From NCBI GenBank assembly GCA_024231375.1, contig JAAEQP010001020.1, forward strand, positions 1 through 16,630: a stretch of 16,630 nt of DNA. The letters are read 5' to 3'. Each line of letters opens with the position of its first letter. Within the stretch, counting starts at the first letter, position 1. This document shows positions 1-8,107 of the stretch, piece after piece. A program made the position numbers and the translations under genes. The DNA comes from a bacterium (GTDB lineage Bacteria; Hydrogenedentota; Hydrogenedentia; Hydrogenedentiales; SLHB01). The notes beneath the pieces were generated by a model. That model made no database searches. It saw nothing but the letters and a program-made list of their open reading frames with translations, and was not told the origin of the DNA.

Positions 1-96
1 CGGCCCTATGAACAACACGAGATCGATGCGGAGAAATGCACGCGATGCAATGCGTGCTATGAAGTCTGCCCGGTCGACGCGGTGAAGGTGGAATAG
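1..96 (+). CDS. NuoF/HydB-like NADH dehydrogenase subunit, C-terminal end only
   Basis: Only the last 31 codons before a TAG stop are present; the rest lies left of the window. The peptide carries one ferredoxin-type 4Fe-4S motif, C-x2-C-x2-C-x3-C-P (cysteines at visible residues 13, 16, 19 and 23), followed by a short V-D-A-V-K-V-E end. Such a motif at the extreme C-terminus is typical of NuoF-like subunits of NAD-linked hydrogenases and formate dehydrogenases (HydB, HndC), which add a bacterial ferredoxin domain after the FMN/NADH domain. The next gene, a 2Fe-2S/4Fe-4S flavoprotein starting 5 bp later, fits that reading, because such subunits usually sit beside a NuoG/HydA-like electron acceptor. 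A free-standing ferredoxin or another ferredoxin-tailed oxidoreductase cannot be excluded from 31 residues. Confidence 0.6.
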   Translation, partial: RPYEQHEIDAEKCTRCNACYEVCPVDAVKVE

Positions 97-101
97 CGAA
101 C

Positions 102-1589
102 ATGCCGCAACTCACCATAGACGGCATTGACGTGACGGCGGCGGACGGCGCCACCGTCATGGACGCGGCTGCGCAGGTGGGCATCGAAATTCCCGCGCTG
201 TGCCACGTGGATGGTTTGCGTCCCCTCACCTCATGCATGTTGTGCGTCGTCGAGGATACAGGCACGGGCCAAACCATACCTTCGTGCGCGACCCGCGCCG
301 AAGACGGCATGGTCATCCAGACCAACAGCGACGCCATCCACGCCGCGCGCCAGGAAGTGCTCCAGATGTTGTTGAGCGAACACGTTGGCGATTGTGAGGC
401 CCCGTGCAGACGCATCTGCCCTGCCTCCCTCGACGTGCCGCTCATGATGCGCAAGGTATCTACCGGAGACCTTGCCGGTGCGGCACGCCTGGCGAAACGG
501 ACGCTGGTATTCCCCGCCACGCTGGGCTGGGTTTGTTCCGCGCCCTGCGAGCGGGGCTGTCATAGAGGCGCCTTCGACGAATCACTCGCCATCCGCGACG
601 TACACCGCCGTTTGGCGGAGGATGCGGCGCTGATGGAAGGCGTTGTCGCCGAGGCACGCGCAGCGTCGTCGGGCAAGCGGGTCGCCATCGTCGGCGCAGG
701 TGTGGCCGGACTCAGCGCTGCCTGGGAGTTGCTGTTGCGCGGACATGCGTGCCGAATCTATGAGAAGGACAGCAGGCCCGGCGGACCGTTGCGCGATTTG
801 GACGATGACGAATTGCCGTGGGCTGTGTTTGAAGCCGAAGTCGCCCATATCCTCGAACTGGGTGCGGAACTCAGGGTGAACTGCGAGGTAGGCGAAGACA
901 TGCCCCTTGAGAACCTGATCGGAGAGTTCGACGCCGCCCTTCTGGCCTGCGACGACCTCGATGACGATTTGGACGACGACCACGGCGTGTTCGAGGCCGT
1001 TGAGTTTCCCATGGCCGTCAGTGCCGTGGCGGAAGGCCGTGAGATGGCCGACGAAGTCGACCGCTTCCTGCGCGGCGTCGATGAAGCTGATTCACAAAAA
1101 CCCTTCGACTGTCGCTTGGGCGAGATCGGTGACCACGAAAAGGCCGCCTTCGCTGGGCATCGTGCCAATCCCGGCACGGTGCCTCATGGTCGCTACGCGG
1201 AGAATCTGGAAGACGAGGCCCGCCGCTGCCTGCATTGCGACTGCCTCAAGGTGGCCTCCTGCAAGTTGCGGAGGTATGCTACCGAGTACGGAGCGAAACA
1301 GAACTCGTATGCGGGCGTGGACCGGCCTTCCGTTGAAAAGGCTTCGGTCAGCGAGACGGTCGTTTACGAACCCGGGAAATGCGTCCGATGCGGTCTCTGC
1401 GTGGAAATCACCCGGAAGGCGGGCGAGCCGCTGGGCATGGCCTTCGTGGGACGGGGATTCGACGTGCGCGTTCAGGTGCCCTTTGGACGGTCTCTCGCCG
1501 AAGGGTTGACCGTGTCGGCCCGAGAGTGCGTCGAGGCGTGCCCCACCGGGGCGCTTGCCTGGCGTGGCAAGGAGGATCGTGACCAGTGA
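102..1589 (+). CDS. Iron-sulfur flavoprotein: 2Fe-2S ferredoxin fused to a GltD-like FAD domain lacking the NAD(P)H domain
   Basis: This 495-residue protein is probably a soluble electron-transfer subunit working with the NuoF-like protein upstream. Residues 1-75 are a plant-type 2Fe-2S domain (C34, C45, C48, C62). Residues 94-155 carry the GltD-type N-terminal cysteine sets, C98/C102/C106 and C145/C149/C153. An FAD Rossmann motif G-A-G-V-A-G lies at 198-203, with the acidic residue of the second strand in Y-E-K. The usual second nucleotide-binding module is missing: an acidic run D-D-L-D-D-D-L-D-D-D (284-293) leads almost directly to the A-V-A-E-G-R helix that normally ends the GltD fold. 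The C-terminal part has an E-A-R-R-C-L-H-C motif and a last cluster, C-V-R-C-G-L-C plus C-V-E-A-C-P. Loss of the NAD(P)H site suggests that electrons arrive from the partner subunit (inference). The start has a modest AAGGTGG 10 bp upstream. Confidence 0.85.
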   Translation: MPQLTIDGIDVTAADGATVMDAAAQVGIEIPALCHVDGLRPLTSCMLCVVEDTGTGQTIPSCATRAEDGMVIQTNSDAIHAARQEVLQMLLSEHVGDCEAPCRRICPASLDVPLMMRKVSTGDLAGAARLAKRTLVFPATLGWVCSAPCERGCHRGAFDESLAIRDVHRRLAEDAALMEGVVAEARAASSGKRVAIVGAGVAGLSAAWELLLRGHACRIYEKDSRPGGPLRDLDDDELPWAVFEAEVAHILELGAELRVNCEVGEDMPLENLIGEFDAALLACDDLDDDLDDDHGVFEAVEFPMAVSAVAEGREMADEVDRFLRGVDEADSQKPFDCRLGEIGDHEKAAFAGHRANPGTVPHGRYAENLEDEARRCLHCDCLKVASCKLRRYATEYGAKQNSYAGVDRPSVEKASVSETVVYEPGKCVRCGLCVEITRKAGEPLGMAFVGRGFDVRVQVPFGRSLAEGLTVSARECVEACPTGALAWRGKEDRDQ

Positions 1590-2878
1590 GAGTCGTGCAG
1601 CTGATACCAGGAACGGGGGGCACCTTCTACTGTCAGAACTGCATGCGCGACGCGGGCCTCATGCGCGCGTTGCGGCGGCGCGGTCTCGACGTCATCATGA
1701 CGCCACTCTACTTGCCGGTTAACGTTGATGCGGACGAGGCGGACAACCTGCGCCCGGTGTTTTTCGGCGGAATCAACGTGTATCTTCAACAGAAGTTTGG
1801 ATTCTTCCGGAAGACGCCCCGTTGGCTGGACCGGTTCTTCGACTCGCCTTGGATGCTGCGTCAGGCCGCCGCACGCGAAGGATCGACGAGCGCGTCGGCT
1901 CTGGGGCCCATGACGTTGTCCATGCTGCGCGGACGCGACGGCAACCAGCGCAAGGAGGTGGAACGGCTCGTCTCCTGGCTGCAACAGCAGGACCGGCCGG
2001 ACATCGTCCATATCTCGAATTCGCTTCTCCTCGGCATGGCATCGGAGATCAAGAAGGCCTTGAACGTGCCTATCGTGTGCAGTCTTCAGGACGAGCACAC
2101 GTGGCTCGATATGATGAAGGAACCGCACCGGACGCAGTGCTGGGAAGCCATGTCCGAGAGGGGCCGGGACGTGGACGCCTTCGTCGCGGTGAGCAACTGG
2201 TACGCGGACGAGATGGTCCGGCGCATGGCGATTCCGCGCGAGAAGATCGCCGTGGTGCCCGTGGGCATGGAGCTGGACGGCATCGAGCCCGCCACCGCCC
2301 CCGCCGACCCACCGGTCATCGGCTATCTGTCGCGGATGAGCGAGGATCTCGGGATCGGCCGACTCGTCGAGGCGTTTCTCCAGATTAAGCAGGATCCGCG
2401 CATGAAAAGCGTGCGCCTTCGCGCCACGGGAGGATCGACGGCTGAGGACCGACCCTTTCTTGAGAAGCTGCGCCTGAGAATCCGCGAAGCAGGCGTCGAG
2501 AACGATGTAGATCTGCTGGAGCGATTCGACAAGGACGCGCGGCATGATTTTCTTCGTTCTCTCTCGGTGCTGTCCGTTCCCGTGCCCGAGGGGGAAGCGT
2601 TCGGCACCTTCATCGTCGAAGCCCTTGCCTGCGGCGTGCCCGTGGTGGAGCCAGCGGTGGGGGCGTTTCCCGAGGTGATCGAACCGACGGGCGGAGGCAT
2701 CTTGTTCGATCCGAACGACGCGCAGGGACTCACCAAGGGGCTTTCCGAACTCCTGCTGGACCCGGCACGCGCGAGAGACATGGGTCAACGCGGACGCGCC
2801 GCGGTGCTCACGGAGTACAACGTCGAGACCATGGCGGAACGAATGCTGCCTGTCTACAACGCACTTCTCGAATCATGA
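1586..2878 (+). CDS. Family 4 glycosyltransferase (GT-B fold)
   Basis: This 430-residue retaining glycosyltransferase should move a sugar from a nucleotide-sugar donor to an unknown acceptor, on the cytosolic side of the membrane. The N-terminal half has the G-G-T opening loop of GT-B enzymes at residues 11-13, followed at once by an unusual C16-x2-C19 pair. The C-terminal donor domain has the GT4 E-x7-E motif (E337 and E345 in G-E-A-F-G-T-F-I-V-E-A-L) followed by A-C-G-V-P-V-V. Length is normal for GT4 and there is no signal peptide. The GTG start is supported by a strong AAGGAGGA at 1569-1576, 9 bp upstream. The start overlaps the previous stop by 4 bp (GTGA), so translation is probably coupled. 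Donor and acceptor cannot be read from the sequence. The linked lipoprotein and exporter genes make an envelope glycoconjugate plausible. Confidence 0.88.
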   Translation: MRVVQLIPGTGGTFYCQNCMRDAGLMRALRRRGLDVIMTPLYLPVNVDADEADNLRPVFFGGINVYLQQKFGFFRKTPRWLDRFFDSPWMLRQAAAREGSTSASALGPMTLSMLRGRDGNQRKEVERLVSWLQQQDRPDIVHISNSLLLGMASEIKKALNVPIVCSLQDEHTWLDMMKEPHRTQCWEAMSERGRDVDAFVAVSNWYADEMVRRMAIPREKIAVVPVGMELDGIEPATAPADPPVIGYLSRMSEDLGIGRLVEAFLQIKQDPRMKSVRLRATGGSTAEDRPFLEKLRLRIREAGVENDVDLLERFDKDARHDFLRSLSVLSVPVPEGEAFGTFIVEALACGVPVVEPAVGAFPEVIEPTGGGILFDPNDAQGLTKGLSELLLDPARARDMGQRGRAAVLTEYNVETMAERMLPVYNALLES

Positions 2879-4113
2879 GGCGCTTGAATACAATAGCTGC
2901 CCTGGTCGTTGTCCTCGCCTTCGTGCCGGTCGGGTGCGGTCCGGACGAGCCGGCCCCGAGTGACGTGGCAGTCCCTGCCGAGGTGCAGACGGTCGAGCAA
3001 GCGCCCGTCTCCGAAAGCCCTGGGCCGATATCACCATGGCACACTTATCATGGTGGGCCGTCACTCGACGGTGTTGCGACTGCAAATCTCCCCGCCACGT
3101 TGGAACTGAAATGGCGCTTCATGGCCGGGGCCCCCGTACGCACAACGCCTGTGGGCGGTTCGGGCCGCATCTTCTTCGCTAACACCAAGGGGCAAGTATT
3201 CGCTATCGACATGGACGGCGCCGAAGTATGGGCAAAATCCTTCGTGTACACGTCTTCCCACTCGGGCACGGTGCGCGACGAAGCGTTCGACGCACCTCTC
3301 GTCTACATGGATGACGCCGTAATCGCGGCGGGTGCTGACGGCACGCTGTACAGCCTGTCCACCGAGGATGGCGAAGAACGCTGGAAGACCGAGACGGACG
3401 GCATGTTTCTCGGGTCACCGAACCTTCATATGAGCGAAAAGGGTCCGCCGCGACTGCTCGTCATCGAACAAGGCTTCGGCGTGTTGCACTGTTTCGACTG
3501 GACTACCGGCAAGCCCCTCTGGCAGACCGAGGGCGTGGATCGGTGCGATGGGTCCCCGGGGGTGGGTGGCGGCGTAGCGGTGTTCGGCAGTTGTGCCGCG
3601 GCGCTGCATGTGTTCTCTGCCGAAACGGGCGAGTTTTTCCGCGAGGTCGCCATCGACGAGGACTCTCAAGTCGCCGGAGGCGTGACGGTCATCGGGGACT
3701 CCGCGTTCTCCGGAAGTCGTAGCGGAAAGGTTCTGCACGCAAACACCAAGACCGGCGCCATGGTCTGGATTAACGACGAGAATGAGGACGAGATCTTTAC
3801 CACACCCGCCGTGGACGATGCACACGTGGTGTTCGGTTCCGCGGACGGCGTCGTGGCCTGCCTCGACCGTGCGACGGGCGTCAGCCAATGGTCTGTCCAG
3901 ACGGACGGCATGGCATCGTCGCCGGTTATTGTGGGCGACAAGGTAGTCGTCGCGTCGGACGGCACCCTCCATTTGTTTGGCCTGAACGACGGCGAGGCGT
4001 TATGGTCGATGGAGGTGAGCGACGACATCACGTCGCCCGGCGTCATCGGCAATCTGGTGGTCGTGGGAAGCGATGACGGAACCGTGGCCGCCTTTGGCCC
4101 GGCTTCACCGTAA
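2875..4113 (+). CDS. PQQ-type beta-propeller lipoprotein
   Basis: The 412-residue product is an exported lipoprotein made mostly of beta-propeller blades. The N-terminus has two arginines, a hydrophobic stretch (residues 7-19) and a lipobox-like V-P-V-G-C with C21 as the lipidated cysteine; the -3 proline departs from the usual leucine. After a Pro/Glu-rich linker comes a W-H-T-Y-H-G-G entry motif (about 45-51), then roughly seven blades with the repeated pattern (G-x-V/L-x-A-x-D/N-x-x-T-G-x-x-x-W) seen in BamB and PQQ dehydrogenases. No dehydrogenase catalytic region is evident, so a binding or scaffold role is likelier than an enzyme. The ATG overlaps the glycosyltransferase stop by 4 bp (ATGA). 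The LolD-type ATPase gene follows after 14 bp, so the propeller may be a partner of that exporter; this is inference from position. Confidence 0.85.
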   Translation: MRRLNTIAALVVVLAFVPVGCGPDEPAPSDVAVPAEVQTVEQAPVSESPGPISPWHTYHGGPSLDGVATANLPATLELKWRFMAGAPVRTTPVGGSGRIFFANTKGQVFAIDMDGAEVWAKSFVYTSSHSGTVRDEAFDAPLVYMDDAVIAAGADGTLYSLSTEDGEERWKTETDGMFLGSPNLHMSEKGPPRLLVIEQGFGVLHCFDWTTGKPLWQTEGVDRCDGSPGVGGGVAVFGSCAAALHVFSAETGEFFREVAIDEDSQVAGGVTVIGDSAFSGSRSGKVLHANTKTGAMVWINDENEDEIFTTPAVDDAHVVFGSADGVVACLDRATGVSQWSVQTDGMASSPVIVGDKVVVASDGTLHLFGLNDGEALWSMEVSDDITSPGVIGNLVVVGSDDGTVAAFGPASP

Positions 4114-4127
4114 TCGGGAGAAACGCC

Positions 4128-4820
4128 GTGGACACAGCTCCTCTTCTGGAAGTGCGGGGAGTCACTAAGGCCTATGGCACATCCACCGATGCTGCGCCCG
4201 TGCTCAAGAGCGTGGATCTGCGCCTGGAATCCGGCGAAAGCGTGTCGATCGTCGGGCCGTCGGGCTGTGGCAAGAGCACGCTTCTGAATCTTGTGGGCGC
4301 TCTCGACCGGGCCTCAGCCGGGTCCATCCTCTTCGACGGACAGAATCTGTCGAGTCTCAGTCCGGTCGAACTCGCCCAATTCCGGAACCGGCACATCGGA
4401 TTCGTGTTCCAGTTCCATCATCTCCTTCCCCAATGCAGCGTGCTTGAGAACGTCCTTGTCCCGACGCTGGTGAACCCCGACAAGACTGACGCCCGTGACC
4501 GCGCGTTTCGACTACTTGATCGCGTTGGCCTATCGGAACGTCTCGATTACCGGCCGGGGCAGCTATCCGGGGGAGAGCGGCAACGGGCGGCCGTCGTCCG
4601 CGCACTCATCAATCGTCCACGCCTGCTGCTGGCCGATGAACCGACGGGGTCGCTCAATGAGGAAGGCGCGGATGCGCTTGCCCGCCTGCTGCTCGAACTG
4701 AATCGCGAAGAGGATCTGGCCCTGCTGGTCGTGACTCACTCAACGGCAGTCGCGCACTTGATGGATCGGACCCTCGCGTTGCACGACGGCGCACTGACCT
4801 CCCACGAATCGGGGGCGTAG
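4128..4820 (+). CDS. ABC transporter ATPase, LolD/MacB type
   Basis: This 230-residue ATP-binding subunit powers the FtsX-type permease encoded 2 bp downstream. All ABC motifs are visible: Walker A G-P-S-G-C-G-K-S-T (43-51), Q-loop Q95 in F-V-F-Q-F-H-H-L-L-P, signature L-S-G-G-E-R-Q-R (146-153), Walker B L-L-L-A-D-E-P-T (166-173) and H-loop H204. The F-Q-F-H-H-L-L-P stretch and the short length are characteristic of the LolD/MacB/FtsE branch, whose members work by mechanotransmission with FtsX-fold permeases rather than as simple channels. Translation begins at GTG with a moderate GGGAGAA about 7 bp upstream. True LolD extracts lipoproteins with LolC/E, but the very long permease here differs, so a lolD symbol is not assigned. 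Confidence 0.92.
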   Translation: MDTAPLLEVRGVTKAYGTSTDAAPVLKSVDLRLESGESVSIVGPSGCGKSTLLNLVGALDRASAGSILFDGQNLSSLSPVELAQFRNRHIGFVFQFHHLLPQCSVLENVLVPTLVNPDKTDARDRAFRLLDRVGLSERLDYRPGQLSGGERQRAAVVRALINRPRLLLADEPTGSLNEEGADALARLLLELNREEDLALLVVTHSTAVAHLMDRTLALHDGALTSHESGA

Positions 4821-4822
4821 TT

Positions 4823-7800
4823 ATGTATCGCCTGGTGGTTCGCAGCCTCGTCTACCACTGGCGCTCTCACCTTGGGGTGCTTGCCGGGACTGCTCTGACC
4901 GCCGCCATCCTGACCGGCGCACTGCTCGTCGGCGATAGCGTAGACCATTCGCTCCGGAGCAACGCGCTGGCGCGCCTCGGCAGTATCCAGTCCGCCCTCG
5001 AATCGAGAAACCGGTTTCTCGACGGCGAACTGGTGACGGCCCTCCGGGACCACCTGTCGGCCTCAGTGGAACCCGCGCTCACAGTGCCGGGCATGGCCAT
5101 TCCCCCTTCGGTTGACGGTCAACCAAGCCCACAAATCAACCGCGTGAACGTGGTCGGCGTCAATTCGTCCTTCTGGAGCTTCGGCGAGGCGACGCCCCTG
5201 GACCTGGGCGCGTACGAGGTGGCGATCAACGCGCGGCTCTCTGACGCTCTGGGCGTTCGGGCCGGCGACAGCGTCTCGCTACGAATTATGACGCCCGGCC
5301 TGCTGCCGCGGGACGCCCCCCTTTCCTCCAGTGCCGAGGAAGCCTCGACGCGGGCGCTCTGCACGGTCCGCGCTATCCTGCCCGATTCGGGTTTGGGCCG
5401 GTTCAGCCTCGCGGCGCAGCAAACGGCCCCGTACAACGCGTTCGTCGACTTGGCTTGGCTACGGGAACAGACGGGCTTGGATGGGCGACTGAATCTCATC
5501 CTTGTGGGCGAGGACACCGACCAGGAATCGCTCGATTCGGCTCTCAAAGGGTGTTGGGAACCGGGACACGTGGGGCTCCGATGCCGCCGCGACGCCACGA
5601 ACAAGGTCGTTCAACTTGAAACCGACCGCCTATACCTGCGCCCATCCGTGGCGGACGCGGCACTGGCTCTGCCTGGAGCCCAGGGAGCCCTGTCATACCT
5701 GGTCAGCACCATTTCCAGAGAAGAGAAGTCCACCCCCTATTCCTTCGCGGTTGGCGGTCCAGCCCCGGCCGGGATGAGGGACGACCAAGCGGTCATCAAC
5801 CGATGGCTGGCGGATCGCCTTGAGGCCTCCGTGGGCGACACGATCTCGGTGACCTACTATGAGTTGAGCGCATCCAGCGACTTCGTCGAGAGGGATCGGT
5901 CATTCACAATCCACAGCATCGCCGAAATGGATGCGCTCAAGCTGGAACGCGATCTGATGCCGGAGTTTCCGGGCCTGAGTGACGTGGAACGTTGCGAGGA
6001 CTGGGACGTTGGCATGCCCATGGACGAGGAACTGCTGAAGGACGAGGCCAACGAAGCATACTGGGACGACTACAAGCAGACGCCGAAACTCATTGTCACA
6101 CTTGCCGCTGGGCAAGAAATGTGGGGCAACCGGTACGGCAGTCTCATGGCGGTCCGGTTCCCTGCTGCTGAGCAAACCGAGTCCGACATCACCGAGGCAC
6201 TTCGGGACCACGTCGATCCGGCCGACCTGGGTCTTGTCTTCGCCCCCGTGCGCCAGCAGGCGATGGATGCGGTGGCACAAGCAATGGACCTCGGGGGCCT
6301 CTTCCTGGGAATGAGCTTCTTCCTGATCGTCTCTACACTCATCGTCACGGCGATGCTGTTCGTCTTCGGGGCGCAACAGCGAGCCTCGGATATGGGCATC
6401 TTGCTTGCCCTCGGGTTCCGGCCCCGCCAGGTTCGCGTTCTCTTCCTTTCCGAAGCCGCGGTAGCCGCGGTTGCGGGGGCTGGCCTCGGGGCGCTGGCCG
6501 GAACGGGCTACACACGCGCTCTCATCTTCGCGGTGAACCACTACTGGCAAGGCGCCGTTGCTCACGCGGCCATCCTGTATCACGCTGGCTCCATGACACC
6601 TTTCAAAGGCGCCGTCGCCAGTATCCTGTGCGCCGTTGCAGCGATGGCTTTCACCCTACGGCGGCAGGTCCGGTCACCGGTGCGCGACCTGCTCACGTCG
6701 GATTTCTCCCAAGTCGGGACCGCCTCGGGGACGTCTCACTCGCGGGCGTTCTGGCTGGGCCTCCTCGTCCTCGCATCTGCCGCCGGACTCGTCGCGTGGG
6801 CGCTGGCGGCAGACGTTCAGGATATCGTGATGCCCTTCTTTGGTGCGGGGGCGCTGTTGCTTCTGGCAGGGCTGGCATTCAGCCGTCATCTCCTCGGACG
6901 CCTCGACACAGGCCGGCCTGCGCGCGAACCGTCGCTGCTGGGTCTGGCGCTGCAGAACACGGCTCGCCGGCGGGGGCGCAGCCTCGGCGTGGTCGCGCTT
7001 CTGGCCACGGGGTGTTTCCTGGTGCTGGCCGTGTCGTCGATGCAACTGAATGTGACGGCGGGCGCCGACGAGCGCTGGTCGGGCACGGGCGGATTTGAGT
7101 TGTTCGCCGACACGACCATCCCTCTGGTCGAGGACCCGGCCGCTGCTCTGGGAACGCCTGGGGTGTCGTGCGTTTCCGTACGCGTGTATCAAGGAGACGA
7201 CGCAAGCTGCCTCAACCTGAACCGCGCCCAGACGCCGCGCCTTCTGGGAGTGAATCCGAGCGACATGTCTACCGTGGGGGCGTTCGTGCCCTCGCACGGC
7301 GAAGACCCTTGGGACTTGTTGAACCTCGATCTTCCGGACGGCGTGGTGCCAGGTCTTGTGGGCGACGCAGACACCGCTATGTGGGGTCTTCAGAAAGAGG
7401 TCGGAGTGGATGCCGGGGACGAAATCGTCTACCAAGACGAGGCGGGACGCGATGTCCGCGTGCGGCTTGTGGGCACCCTCCCCGTGCGGCTATCGGTGTT
7501 CCAGGGCACTGTGCTCATTCCCGAGACGGCGTTCACAAAGCTCTTCCCTTCGGAGGATGGCTTCCGAATGTTCCTGTTCGACACGCCCGCGGGCGACCGC
7601 GACGTCGTCGCCGAGCAACTGAATGCCAAGTTCGAGCGCTCTGGTCTGGATACGGTGGCCACGACGGACCGTCTTCAGATGTTCTACACCGTGGAGACGA
7701 CGTACCTGTCCATGTTCCTGGTGTTGGGAGGACTCGGAATGGTTCTGAGCACCGCGGCGCTGGGTGTCCTGGTGTTGCGCAACGTCCTTGAGCGCCGCCG

Positions 7801-8080
7801 CGAGGTGGCACTGCTACGGGCGGTGGGATTCCCCCAGCGGAGCGTCTTCATCATGCTACTCGCCGAACATGCTCTGCTTCTGGGTATGGGCCTTGCCGTA
7901 GGAGCGGTAGCCGCGACCGTTGCCATGGCGCCCGCCGTCATCGCATCGGCCACGCGGGTCCCCGTTGGCCTCCAGGCCGTTGTTCTCGGCCTCATCGTCC
8001 TTGCGGGGGCGGGAAGCATAGTGGTTGCCTTGGGCGTCGGTCTCGGCAGGGACACGACAGACGCCCTGAGAAGCGAGTGA
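4823..8080 (+). CDS. Long FtsX-type ABC transporter permease with two FtsX modules
   Basis: At 1085 residues this is more than twice the size of LolC/LolE and resembles duplicated FtsX-fold permeases. A transmembrane segment near residues 17-40 is followed by a large extracytoplasmic region of about 440 residues in the MacB-type periplasmic position. The first FtsX module (about 490-625) has several membrane segments and the loop A-S-D-M-G-I-L-L-A-L-G-F-R-P-R-Q-V. Further membrane segments at about 641-690 and 720-745 lead to a second periplasmic domain. A second FtsX module (about 960-1080) repeats the coupling loop as R-E-V-A-L-L-R-A-V-G-F-P-Q-R-S-V. That repeated L-A/R-A-L/V-G-F motif is the ATPase contact in this fold. 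It probably pairs with the ATPase encoded just upstream. The substrate is unknown. It is the last gene of the operon; the next gene is convergent. Confidence 0.88.
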   Translation: MYRLVVRSLVYHWRSHLGVLAGTALTAAILTGALLVGDSVDHSLRSNALARLGSIQSALESRNRFLDGELVTALRDHLSASVEPALTVPGMAIPPSVDGQPSPQINRVNVVGVNSSFWSFGEATPLDLGAYEVAINARLSDALGVRAGDSVSLRIMTPGLLPRDAPLSSSAEEASTRALCTVRAILPDSGLGRFSLAAQQTAPYNAFVDLAWLREQTGLDGRLNLILVGEDTDQESLDSALKGCWEPGHVGLRCRRDATNKVVQLETDRLYLRPSVADAALALPGAQGALSYLVSTISREEKSTPYSFAVGGPAPAGMRDDQAVINRWLADRLEASVGDTISVTYYELSASSDFVERDRSFTIHSIAEMDALKLERDLMPEFPGLSDVERCEDWDVGMPMDEELLKDEANEAYWDDYKQTPKLIVTLAAGQEMWGNRYGSLMAVRFPAAEQTESDITEALRDHVDPADLGLVFAPVRQQAMDAVAQAMDLGGLFLGMSFFLIVSTLIVTAMLFVFGAQQRASDMGILLALGFRPRQVRVLFLSEAAVAAVAGAGLGALAGTGYTRALIFAVNHYWQGAVAHAAILYHAGSMTPFKGAVASILCAVAAMAFTLRRQVRSPVRDLLTSDFSQVGTASGTSHSRAFWLGLLVLASAAGLVAWALAADVQDIVMPFFGAGALLLLAGLAFSRHLLGRLDTGRPAREPSLLGLALQNTARRRGRSLGVVALLATGCFLVLAVSSMQLNVTAGADERWSGTGGFELFADTTIPLVEDPAAALGTPGVSCVSVRVYQGDDASCLNLNRAQTPRLLGVNPSDMSTVGAFVPSHGEDPWDLLNLDLPDGVVPGLVGDADTAMWGLQKEVGVDAGDEIVYQDEAGRDVRVRLVGTLPVRLSVFQGTVLIPETAFTKLFPSEDGFRMFLFDTPAGDRDVVAEQLNAKFERSGLDTVATTDRLQMFYTVETTYLSMFLVLGGLGMVLSTAALGVLVLRNVLERRREVALLRAVGFPQRSVFIMLLAEHALLLGMGLAVGAVAATVAMAPAVIASATRVPVGLQAVVLGLIVLAGAGSIVVALGVGLGRDTTDALRSE

Positions 8081-8107
8081 AGCTGCTTCGCCTCGGACCT
8101 TTCGCCC

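Noticed and set aside
1472..2788. A 438-codon open frame on the - strand
   Set aside because: It is antisense to the GT4 gene. The translation is His/Arg/Gln-rich and without domains; the + strand gene has the E-x7-E motif and a strong ribosome site.
8047..8107. Possible bidirectional terminator between the convergent FtsX and lipoprotein genes
   Set aside because: Only short stems are found (CAGGG/CCCTG at 8047-8068, GAAGC/GCTTC at 8070-8089), with no T-run on either side, so no terminator is called.
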